A stretch of DNA of 54,699 nucleotides from Rhizophagus sp. LPA8_4_AMF. Taxonomy: Eukaryota; Glomeromycota; Glomeromycetes; Glomerales; Glomeraceae. This document shows, piece after piece, positions 33,541 to 44,154 of the stretch; positions within the stretch are counted from its first letter, which is position 1, and each line of letters opens with the position of its first letter. The position numbers and the translations under genes are program-made. The notes beneath the pieces are model-generated. The model ran no database searches and was not told the DNA's origin. It saw nothing but the letters and a program-made list of their open reading frames with translations. The DNA lies in the NCBI GenBank assembly GCA_021464525.1, contig JADRCO010000101.1:1-54699 (forward strand). Direction: 5' to 3'.

Positions 33541-35010
33541 CAAGATTGATAAATTTATATCCATCAATCTTTTATGAGTCTGATCGAGCTTTTTTTGATT
33601 TAAACTAGTTTTTAATAATGAATACTAATGTGTTCAATAGAAAGGTTATACACGGTAACTCTAGTCCTAACAAAGATAAATCTTGACTATCATTTATAAA
33701 AAAGAATCCAATTGTAATCGATACGTTTGTTTTATAAATCAAACAAATGAGAGATAATCAATTTTTTTTACAAGTTAAAAAAAAGATTATTTTATGGTTG
33801 ATATCTTTACTTTACTTTCAAATTCAGTACGATTTAAATTATTTTTTTCGCATGAGATTTAATAACGTACTAATGTATTTGTAAACATGATATCATGCAA
33901 ATGAGTTCCAAATGAGTTTCACGTTAAGGAATAATTAGCCAATCTCATTGAGGGAGATGCGTGAGAACGCCCTTAATTTACTTAATTTATATTAAGCTTC
34001 AAAATATTTACTAATAAATTCTAAATTGATGATCATTTCATAATTTGGTAAATATTCTAATATTCTATGTATATACTATATCTGCGATCAGACGATCAGA
34101 TCACGATATACAGATAAACAGTTACCTACAGAATCACCTAATAAATATAATAAGTTCGTAAATAAATACCCTTATTCTTTTGTTATTGTCATACAGAAAA
34201 AATATTTTTCATTAATACGATTTTTGTTTATAAAATAATTCGGTTATTACGGTACATTACTGAATGAGATTTAGGCTAAATCGAAAATAAAATTTTAACA
34301 ATATTATGATCATTATCTTTTTTTTTTTATAAATAAAACCCCGATTTTTTTTTTTTTTTTGAAAGAAAAAGGAAATTTTTTTATTTCAAAAACTTCCGTA
34401 ACTTTTTTTTTATAATATGTGATATCATAATAACAATATATTAAATAACCATTGTTTACGTTGTTCAAAAAAAAAAAAAAATTAAAGTTTGTAAAGATAA
34501 AATTTTTTTTTTCGCGTTAATGAGTTGTTTCTTTAAAAATACAACGAAGAAATTTTTGAAATTTCAGTATGACCGTGTAAATTATTATCCATGGATTATC
34601 ATTAGACTGTATTTCATTATATAAATGATAATAAAGTTAAAATACAGTATATACCGTATTTATATATATATATATTGCTGATAATCTAAATAAATTTTTG
34701 GGCTGTTTGAACTTTGTTTCTGATTATCGGCAATAATTTATCATAAAATTTAAAACAAATAATTTTTCGATGATAATAGTTAGTAACGAGAAGAAAATAG
34801 ATTTATTAAAAATAAAATTGAAACTATAATGTAAATCTGTAAGAGATTTGGTTTTATTATCATCAATTATTTTTGACGGACATAAGATCATAAATTTCCG
34901 ATTGTAATCATTTGATGAACCGAATAACGACAAAATTATTCCGGTTACCTATTTAATTTTTATAAAATTTTTAAAAGACACTAATTAAAGTTTATCAACA
35001 AAGAAAAAAA
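33535..35010 (-). repeat. R1 repeat, reversed copy 2
   Basis: Reverse complement of parts of 26270-28570: it begins in the AGATTGATGGATA block and ends at the reversed R1 start TTTATCAACAAAG. It abuts locus G copy 2 as the 22.2-kb copy abuts locus G copy 1. Confidence 0.7.
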
Positions 35011-36236
35011 TCTAATTTTAGTTAAGAAAAAATCAAATAATAAAGATAGGAAACAAGAAATTATTAGGACATTTTAAATTATTGAATATTCTTTGTGCGA
35101 ACACTCGTTACTTATCGAAGAGATGGCGGTTATTTTGATTGTTTATTTTCCTTTTTTGTTATTATGAATGGAGGATTACGTACAATTTTATGTTATTATT
35201 ATTAACGGTATAATTGTGAAATTTATTTTCTGCACACCCGCGCAAAATACAGGGTGACAAGTAACAAAGAAAATTCCGCTGATACAAATGAGGATGTGAT
35301 TTGATCATAATAAGTCCTATTCAATTCTAGATCGGATCGGATTGAGTGTCAGGGTTGTTACGTTACACAAAGAAAATTTTATCCGTTCCAAAACAACGAT
35401 TGTTTATCCCGTTAAATTTTCGCTATAATAAAATGATTGCGATGATCACTAATGCAGGTTATTTATCTTTTAAAGGAATAATCCTGTCGGAGTGAGGAAG
35501 GTTCTTTTTTATAGAATCTTATTTTCGCGTCGCAATAAAAAAAATTTTTTTTTTTATACGTATTATTTTAAAAACAATAAATTAAAAACGTCTCAATTGC
35601 TTTATTCATTCATTCATGAATTTATTTATTATTTAGTCGCTCATTCGTTTATTTACTTTTGAGAAAAAATTATTAATTTGAATGGCTTAAATTAAATTTC
35701 TTTACGCGATATTTCAATTTAGAATATTACATACTTATACAGTTTTGTTGAAAAAGTGATATAATAACATGTTTTGATGTACTAAATATATAAAAACAGC
35801 CAACTGACGAAATTATTTAATATCTCTGTTTTCTTTGATCATATGAAAAATATCAGTGCGTGCAGATCTAATCAGATTTAGATGGTGAATTAAAAATTTA
35901 ATTTTAGCCAAGTACCTATTTGTCCAATCACAAAGAGTTATTATGCCTAATGGTAAATGTTGGCATTTTAATTTGCTGTTATAATTAGCTGAAAAATCAA
36001 CAATCGTGACTTCTTTTATATGTTTGAAAGAAAAGTTTTAAATTCATAACAAAGAGTGATATGAACTAAAGAAAATATGAACTATAACAATAAGTAATTA
36101 CCACATGCTTAAAGCATAATGATTTTCAAAATTCTAACCATAAATTGATAACTAATAAAATTATAATGTATAAACCTTATATATAAAGTACCAGTTTCTC
36201 CTTGAATTTGGAACTTGTGAATCAAAAAAAAAAAAA

Positions 36237-37021
36237 ATGTTCAATTTACAATTAACTCATCGAAACCGGTCCATCATCGAAAAAATTTTTTATGTTAAAA
36301 TTAAATTGTTGCTAGGGTATGCGTTGATCAACGCGATAGATCTAGGGTCCATTGTTATTGATATAACACTATTTCAAAAAGTTTTTAGTTTAAGATATTT
36401 TATTCAAAATTTCTTGTAGCACTTTAGAAGACATGGTCAAAATTTGATTTATCAATTCGAAATTTACAGTTCTCAGAAAATTAAATTACTTTTTAAAGTT
36501 AATTTACCTTCAAAAGAGAATGATTTAGAGTTACTATTTTATTTTCACTCTGTTAGTCTTCGCCATATCCCTAAAATGTTGAGGAATATTGGAGATTCGA
36601 TAAATAAAATTGGCATATCTCTGCCTAAACAAAGGTCAATTCAATTAAATTTTAATAGAGAACATCGGAGACTCAAGATTCGTCACAAAAAATTATTGTA
36701 TCAAGGAATTTCCTTTAGGTATGATCAGTTACTTTGATATTAAACTTAATATCATATTATATTATTTCACTCGCTAATTTTTCTAAACAATGAAAATTTG
36801 AAATCTCTTTCCAAAATAACACATGCCTGGTAAATAGACCTTTAACCGTCCTGAATAACTTCATTATTAATGTTGAACCATTTGGATTACGACAGGCTAA
36901 ACAACGAAGGCGAAATAGACTTATAAGAAAACAATATGGACATGCAAGATTTATAAATCGGATAATAAATCTTCCTCGACAAACCGCGAATAATCAATTT
37001 TTCAATGGATTTACATTTTAA
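36237..37021 (+). pseudogene. Twin locus G, copy 2 (one internal stop; intact NQFFNG tail)
   Basis: The ATG at 36237 opens MFNLQLTHRNRSIIEKIF and runs 60 codons to TAG at 36417-36419, where copy 1 has AAG. The same frame then continues as HFRRHGQNLIYQFEIYSS, KENDLELLFYFHSVSLRH, ISFRYDQLL to 36737. A candidate intron at 36719-36837 (GTATGA ... CGCTAAT ... TAAATAG, 119 bp) splits an AGG/AGA codon and joins exactly into a 61-codon tail: VEPFGLRQAKQRRRNRLIRK, FINRIINLPRQ and NNQFFNGFTF. If spliced, the product is about 220 residues. The TAG lies in TTTCTTGTAG, which looks like an acceptor, so it could be intronic rather than nonsense; I could not find a phase-matching donor. Not a recognised family. 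Confidence 0.5.
36719..36837 (+). other. Candidate intron in locus G copy 2
   Basis: Donor GTATGA, branch-like GCTAAT at about 36772, acceptor TAG. The two open frames join in phase without a stop. The same donor and acceptor positions are kept in copy 1 (25218-25335). RNA data would settle it. Confidence 0.4.
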
Positions 37022-37572
37022 AAATTTAAATAAACGACTAATTGGCAAATCTGACAGGCTAAAGTGAACACTATTTTTTTAGACGAATCGTTATACTAAA
37101 TTGTAATCGTTGGCAATTCTTTTCTTAACGTATTTTTGTGGTGGCACTCATTATTATTATATTACTTTAAATTACAAATTTTTTATGATTATGACTCCCT
37201 AAACATTAAGCTTTCTTTCGCTCGTATATGTATTTAATTTAATATTTTAATATGAAAGTATCAAGTCAGTGTGATTACAATATTATATCACAACATTTTC
37301 TTGCTCCGATGACACAAATAAGATAATCATCAAGTATTGGTTGACTCTGTTTTATTTTTAATTGACTTTACGATAAATGTTTATAATATCATTTATATTT
37401 TAAGATTACAAAATATAGTTACCACATATAATAAAATATATAAATATATTTTACATAATCCGTACTACATTAATTATAAGATTGTTGAAATTTTCCAGAT
37501 AAGATAAGGATTTGTAATAATAGTTTTTGATTGTCTTCAATTCAGCAGTAAATATTGACTGTTCCGTTCATT

Positions 37573-39279
37573 ATATCTGGTTTTATTTAGTTGTTAAAAC
37601 AGTTTAATTAAATACGCGAATAAAATTTTCCGTTGAATTTAAACGGTTCCTTATCTTTGAGATCAATCTTTATAACGGACTGAAGAATAAGTTTCTCCGG
37701 GTTCAACTTAGCCTCTATGATTATATATATATTGGTTCCCTAATTTAAAGAAATATACCGTACATGAAATAAATAAAATCTCTTTCAAAATTATATTATA
37801 TAATATTGTGATTTCAAAATATTATATAAATACACTAGTTAAAAAATTTATTTTAATTTTTATTTATATATTCGCATTTTATTCAGAATACTTGTTAGTA
37901 CTTAGTACTAATAGTAATTTTCATTTTAAGAATTATGAATTTACAAAAAATAAGCAAGTTTTTAGTATACATTTCTAATTTGATAGTTACATAAGTTAAT
38001 TATCAGCGATCCTAATTTGCTGCGCCTCATGCAATTTAATTTGTGTGACGAATGTAACAAATAACTAAGTAATGTATTTTCCATCCAAATTTGGATTTTA
38101 TATAGTACTTTGAATTCCATTTAATGAATTGATTTGGTTAGCCCGTTAGCGTCATTAACGTTGTGAAGCGTACCCCGGCACACCTTTTACTAGTGTTCTT
38201 AAATATTAAATATTTTTACAGGGCTGAGATATTCAAAACTTTCATCGACAGAGGTTTAACACTACAAATTCTGTATATTTGATATTGTTCATTCATACAA
38301 TAAAAAGCATCTAAAATTCAAATGAAAGAAAATTTTATACTCTTTTGAAATTTTTAAAAGATTAACACGCGTTACCATTTTAAGACTTTTATTGTTTGTT
38401 TTTATTTTGCAGAATTTAAATTGATATCCGGAGAAAGAGAAAATATTGATAAATATTATAATAAAATTTTTTATTTATTATATGAAAAACAACTCGTTTA
38501 TTAGGATTGTTACTAAATTGCAGATCTGTTATATCTGTATAAGCAATGTAATCGCCGGTTAATCTTTGTACTATGCAGCATCTGTTTGATAACCATCTGA
38601 TCTATTGTGTGATATACTTTTTTTTGCAACTTTATTAATTATATAAATTAAATTTTATAAATATTATAAGAAACTTTATTATTTAAATACAATATTGCAT
38701 AATTAAAATATTAAACATTATTATAATATAAAAATATGAAAAATAACCATTAGATATTTCTTTTATTAATACAAAGTAAAGGTTTTTATATTAACGAAAA
38801 GTTTTAGATGCAATAAAAGAGTGTAATATTAAAGAACAGGTTTTTTCTCATTAAATATTAAAAGCGTAGACCCTTGTTGTCTTAAATTTTAAAAGATCGT
38901 GTTGTTTAAAATGCAAGATTTTTTTATTACAGTAAAAGAGCAAATTTTTCTTCATTAAATTTATAAGAGAATAATTTTTTAAGTTTTTTTAAATATTAGG
39001 GTAGCAGAGTTTTCGAGCTTTATACAACTTAGTCAATCTCTATTTGGACAAGTCAGCCCCTTTAATTGTTGATCTGTTATTGACAAGTTGATTACGTAAT
39101 TGTCGCCTCCATGTCACGTGATCAAGTAATAAATGTATCTCGTCCCCGGACATTACTAATATAACTCATTTAACGTACTGTATATAACGCTAATATGAAG
39201 TCATAGGCGTAATGCTCATTCATTACGATATTTTATAAATAGTAGTTATTGCGTCAGTCAGACATGCTGATAGTTTATT
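37573..39279. other. AT-rich stretch, no gene
   Basis: A remnant resembling the R1 start (ATCTGGTT, then GTTTAATTAAATACGCG) lies at 37573-37625. Two related 35-bp pieces with TTTTTCT and TTCATTAAAT lie near 38832 and 38934. Nothing else is recognised. Confidence 0.4.
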
Positions 39280-39463
39280 GTCCAGAGCGAAGCGAAGGAC
39301 TATATATGTTTTCGAAAGACTATGTCAAATAGTGTCACGTGACGATATCCGGTTGTCCGCACGCGTCACGTCATTGAAATTTGTGCTACATCAAAAATAA
39401 ACAAGATAAAAATAAATTCGTGCTACATCAGATGCTTATTTATAGCTTTTTTTCGCTCTGGAC
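39280..39463. mobile_element. Small element with GTCCAGAGCGAA ends, 184 bp
   Basis: GTCCAGAGCGAA at 39280-39291 is mirrored by TTCGCTCTGGAC at 39452-39463. TTCGTGCTACATC / TTTGTGCTACATC is doubled inside. A related end pair occurs at 3711-4244. Confidence 0.6.
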
Positions 39464-39467
39464 TTAC

Positions 39468-39988
39468 AACGGTTTCCGTTCCCTAGTAATACTAATAATT
39501 AGAGCTGCGACCCGTCAGAATTTAAGTATTATCCGACTCCATAACGGGTATTACCCGTTTATACGCGTTTACCTTTTTATCGAGTAATATCCGGGTATTG
39601 CCCGGATAAAAATTACATTTTTTTCTCAATAAATATACAAAGCAAGATATTTATTGAAATATATAAACCTTTGTTATGTTTAAACTTTAAAAATAAAAAA
39701 ATCATAGAATGTGTTACTAAAGCTCACCAGTAGTACACCACTTAATTCTGGCCGAAAATTATAATTTTGGCCAGATTTAATAACATTTAATTCGGCCAAA
39801 AACTAAGATCCATATAAACCTTAATTCTGTCCAGAGTTAAAATAGTGTTAAAATCTTTAATTCGTATATAACCACTTCTGTGAATTACCATTTTTTTCAA
39901 AGTTTCCTATTAATTAATGTGATTAAAATTTTAAATATCGCTCATATTAGAGATATTATATTATTACTAGGAAAACGGAAACCGTTAA
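39468..39988. mobile_element. Inverted-repeat element with AACGGTTTCCGTT ends, about 520 bp
   Basis: AACGGTTTCCGTTCCCTAGT at the left faces AACGGTTTCCGTTTTCCTAG (reverse of the right), then AATA on both. The interior holds paired ACGGGTATTACCCGT and ATCCGGGTATTGCCCGGAT blocks and several AATTCTGGCC words. No target duplication is clear. Confidence 0.55.
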
Positions 39989-40575
39989 AAATTCCGTCGC
40001 AACTGAAGGCCCGCAATTTGTAAAGTTATTTCAGTTCAAAAAGGAAATAACACGAAAAAGGAAATAGTGGTGATTTTTGTGGACACATGGGATAAACAAA
40101 TTTTACTTTTTCGTCTCCAGAGATAGTCAAGTTCTATTAACTTAATTTCAAATAAACATGAATTTATGAACCAAGCTAATAATGTAAGAAAAAAAACCAA
40201 ATTTTCGTTAGGGAAGTTAATAACTTTTTCTGATTTCATTAACAATATAATAATAACCGAACTATTTATAAACTATTGTAATACTGTATTAATATAACAA
40301 TGCAATTATCGGTTCTAATTGCATGGTTAAATAATTTTTATTCCAATATTATATATATTATTTTTATTACGGAAAATACATAGAAAGGTAGTCAATTTAT
40401 TGAAGATACATTAGATACTATAAATGTAATATGTAAAATTCTATATCTAAATTTAATAATTTTAGCTTCTAAGCAGAGCTGTCCGTCATCTATTCCGAAT
40501 TTGAATAATTTTTTGTTATTATTTCTATTAAATCACGTGATAGAAAAGAAAATGATGCTTTAAATACTATTAGCG

Positions 40576-41639
40576 CATGGCACAACTTCAAGGTTTTGAC
40601 ACTTGTTTCTTATGTAATGAACGCCCAGAGACTAATGATCATTTTTGGACTTGTTCAGAATCTGTTATTATTTTACGACCGATTTTTATTAAATATTGGT
40701 CTATCTTACGTTCACTCATTTATGCTAATTTGGATCATACAAAAATTGCTTCTTTAGCTATTGATTTTAACCTTCCTATCTTTACTTGGACTTCTGAACC
40801 TACCGTTTCAATTCAGGATATTCCTGATCTATATTGTCTTTTAATCAATTTGGTTCCTGATACCCTTGTAGCTGTATTCAAACAAGCTCAGATTGGAAAG
40901 TCTACATATCGGAAATTACTTCTTTCATTTTTGGCGAATTTACACCGAGATATTTATGAATCCTTATGGCGCCGCCGTTCAGTGGCATGAAAAGATTGGA
41001 AAAGGTCACATAATATCACCACGCTTACGTTTAAACGTTATCGTCATAGACGTCGAAGGAATGATAATTTAGAGCGTGATAATGCTCGTTCGCGTTCTGT
41101 TCCAACTTATAGTTACAGTAACCCTTTTACTGTGTCACAAAGGCACACCGACAATAATATACTTTGGATCTATCTTACAAGTTTCAATTTTCTACACAAC
41201 GTCCCTTGGCTGAAGTCATTATATAATGACTCCCGGTACATCGTAATATTAGTGCTCGTGATTCTGATTTATTTTATTTTTCTATATAACCCCTTTGCTA
41301 GATCTATTTTGGTTTTAGAGTGTTTTTTTTATATATATATCTATATGTATATAGTTATTAGTGTCAGATAATTTTTGGTATGGATTTTATATTTTATTTT
41401 CTTTTTTTTCTTCTCTTTTTTTTTTTTTGTTATATTAATTTTGTTTAAGTAGCGTAGTTCTACTTATTCGAATAGTTTCTAACGAAGGGTAGGTCACTGC
41501 TGGGATTTAGTCCCTGTAGGGATGAGGGTTGAGGATCTACACACATATATTGGTTTTAAATCGTACTGAGGTACTATTTTCTTATATTAGCATAGACTTT
41601 GATTACTTCTCTTCATTAATAAAATAAAATAAATAAATA
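40576..41639 (+). mobile_element. 5'-truncated LINE (non-LTR retrotransposon) 3' end
   Basis: Bounded by comparison with the unoccupied duplicate at 48150/48151 (ACTATTGGCG then ATGGAGCCAG). It contains the end of a reverse-transcriptase polyprotein and finishes in an A/T-rich tail of AATAAAATAAA units, as LINEs do. No target duplication longer than a base or two is visible. Confidence 0.85.
40577..41131 (+). pseudogene. C-terminal fragment of a LINE reverse transcriptase polyprotein
   Basis: The frame opens with the insertion itself, so its ATG is probably not a natural start. Residues 11-27 read CFLCNERPETNDHFWTC, the C-x2-C ... H-x4-C zinc knuckle found after the RT and RNase H parts of LINE polyproteins of the jockey type. 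The rest is helical, ending in WRRRSVA. TGA at 40988-40990 stops it, but the same frame goes on with KDWKRSHNITTLTFKRYRHR, a typical basic end, so TGA is likely a changed CGA (Arg). The reverse transcriptase and endonuclease domains are absent, so it cannot be active. Confidence 0.75.
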
Positions 41640-41934
41640 ATGGAGCCAGCACAACATTTCCAAGAAGTTTCGAAATCTTTTTAAGAGGTATAATTTTTTT
41701 GAGTATTTACCGTTTTGTAAGTTTAGTTCTAGGATTATCTATTATAACTACCAAAACTATCAATAGCGCCATCTTAATTCTGATTCTGATCTGCTTTAAC
41801 TTCGCAATTTCGCATTACAGCTGATTTTATAATATACGGGACACCCATCATTTTTACTTCATGCCGAGAGAAACTCGTTAAAATTCGGTATAAAGAAGCA
41901 AGTTGTATGAAAATGGGTCAATAATTACGTCTTC

Positions 41935-43684
41935 TTTTTGTGACCATTCTTCTCTTTTGTCTCCCTGCCGCACCTGAAGTGCTGTGAAATAATCATAAAT
42001 CTGCTCTATGTGAAGATATTTTATATCAGAACCATGATCTTTATAGTGATGTGAATGATGCGGTTGAACAGGAGGCATTGAGACAACTGGAATCTTATTT
42101 GCAGTTGAATGCAAAATCATCAAAAGATTTTCCTAACATGCCTCTTTTTTTGGGAGACTCTGCTATTTTTGATGGTCCTGATGCTTTAAATCAACTGCTT
42201 CACGAAGAGATGTCTTACGATGTTACCCGCTTGCAAAGTGCATTGCATCGAAATATTCCTTTGTTGAATGAAGACCAGCGCGCTATTTACGATGCTGTTC
42301 TATCTTCTATTGATAGTACGTGTGACTGTTTCTTTATTGATGGTCCTGGTAGTACTGGCAAGACCTTTTTATACAATACTTTGCTAGCAACTGTTAGATC
42401 ATGTGATGCTATCACGTTAGCTATAGCTTCTTTAGGAATTTCAGCACTTTTAATTGATGGTAGGAGAACAGCCCATTTTTGGTTTAGGATTCCTCTGAAA
42501 TTAGATGACCTTTCAACCTGTAACATTTCTCGTGAAAGTAGAGAAGCCCATCTAATTAATGCTGTAATCCTTTTCATCTGGGATGAAGCTCCAATGCTAC
42601 ATAAGTTTGCATTTGAAACTGTGGATAGAACTTTTTGTGATATTACTTGTGTTGATAAGCCATTTGGTGGAAATGCTTTTGTATTTGGAGGTGATTTTAG
42701 ACAAGTTCTACCGGTTATCCCTCATTCCTTTCGAGCGGATGTTATCTCATCATGCTTAACTCGCTCTTTTTTATGGAAACATTTGAGAGTAATGACATTA
42801 ACTATTAATATGAGACTTAGTCAAGCACATGATCCACAGGAGTCCTTAAGGCAAAAGAAGATTTCCGAATTTCTTTTGGATATTGGTGATGGTAATTATC
42901 CCATTATTCCTGGTACAGAAGATAGTATCATCCTGCCTTTGGACCTGGTGATGACTGAAGGAGGTTTACCTGCTTTCATCAACTTTGTTTATCCACGCTT
43001 AATTGAAAATTATGCAAAATGTTGATTATATGGTCGGTAAAGCCATTTTGACCCCAAAAAATGTTGATGTAAATAAAAATTTCTGAAATGGTATTAGATC
43101 GATTACCTGGTGATTATACTATTTACCCCAGTGCTGACTCTGTAGATTTATCTGAAGATGACACTACATCTCAACCTCAAGTATATTCCCCTGAGTTTTT
43201 GCGATCCTTAAAAATCCCTAATCTTCCTCCTGGTGAATTGAAATTGAAGGTGGGAGCCCCGATTATACTATTATGCAACTTGGCTCCATCTTAAGGTCTG
43301 TGCAATAGAACTAGACTGATCTGTCGTGCTCTTCAAAACAAAGTAATTGAAGCTGATATTATAACTGGTTCTCATGTTGGCAGTCGTGTTTTTATCCCTT
43401 GAATGACACTAAGCCCTTCTGACAGTAGCTTGCCTTTCATTCTTAAGTGACGTCAGTTTTCCATCTGTGTGGCTTTTTCTATGTCTATTAACAAGTCTCA
43501 GGGCCAGACCTTAAGCCATGTTGGTCTTTATTTACCGCATCCAGTTTTTTCTCATGGCCAACTGTATGTTGTTTTGTCGAGAATTACTTCATATCAGAAT
43601 ATTAAAGTATTTATAGTTAATGGTTGTGTTAATTCTCATAAATGTCAGACAAGGAATGTGGTTTATAAGGAAGTTTTTGTTTAA
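41935..43684 (+). pseudogene. Helitron-type Pif1 helicase, decayed
   Basis: Homology begins at about 41935 (LLFVTILLFCLPAAPEVL, then a stop) and runs through one long open part, 42051-43025. Motifs in order: LNEDQRAIYDAVL; Walker A GPGSTGKT (42341-42364, with Ser where Gly is usual); IWDEAPML Walker B (about 42577-42600); FGGDFRQVLPVIP; and LTINMRL. A frame shift near 43025-43085 leads to NEMVLDRLPGDY-like sequence. More stops follow at 43292, about 43399 and 43447 before INKSQGQTLSHVGLYLP and SHGQLYVVLSRI, the last helicase motifs. Helitrons carry this helicase fused to a Rep nuclease; the Rep part is not seen. At least two stops replace Arg codons. It is a dead copy. Confidence 0.85.
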
Positions 43685-43699
43685 TATTGAAATATATTC

Positions 43700-43958
43700 T
43701 TTTTACTCTCATTTTATACAAATTTCAACGAGTTATTTTATTGTGCAAATGTTTGCCCACGTATGCATTTGTACCAAGTTGAAACCCATTTTTTTTCGTT
43801 CATATAATTTTGATTATCATTGTCATGTGTACGAACAAATCATATTTTTTTTATTACCACAGTCATGTGATTTTATCACTTATTATTTGTTGCACCTACC
43901 AACCTGATGTGAAGCAGTGGGCCACAACTAATCAATAATTAATTTTAAGTCATTTACT
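43700..43958. other. Spacer between the helicase relic and the membrane gene
   Basis: No clear Helitron 3' hairpin and CTRR end could be fixed. A 95-codon frame at 43620-43907 overlaps the helicase end and is unsupported. Confidence 0.35.
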
Positions 43959-44000
43959 TTATTTTATGTTACACAATATTAGCGAAGCGTTGATCTTATA

Positions 44001-44154
44001 CTGCAGCATCAATTACATTTAACAAGTATAGTTCATTTTATTTAATATACATAAGAATTTTATAATTTGATACAAAATATAGTTAACATACATAAATATA
44101 CATAAATACTATATAATTTGAGTATGAAATACATCATATATTCCCTAAACTTAC
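44001..44154 (-). other. Candidate terminal intron of the membrane protein gene
   Basis: On the minus strand a consensus donor GTAAGT (44154-44149) follows codon 563 in phase 0. An acceptor GCTGCAG ends at 44001. The next exon would add YKINASLILCNIK and stop at 43959, beside AATAAA. Without splicing the protein ends VSLGNI. Both are plausible. Confidence 0.35.

Larger units (their letters stand above)
34150..37572 (+). repeat. Direct segmental duplication, copy 2 (partner 22375-26040)
   Basis: See the partner. Base by base this copy keeps more CpG in the locus G tail than copy 1. Confidence 0.85.
40110..41815 (+). repeat. Duplicate Z, copy 1, carrying a LINE insertion (partner 47660-48310)
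   Basis: Shares GAAAATACATAGAAA, ACATTAGATACTATAAATGT, ATTCCGAATTTGAATAATTT and GGAGCCAGCACAACATTT with 47660-48310 in the same order. The 1064-bp LINE fragment accounts for the length difference. Confidence 0.8.

Noticed and set aside
42287..42577. 96-codon minus-strand frame
   Set aside because: Antisense shadow of the helicase relic.
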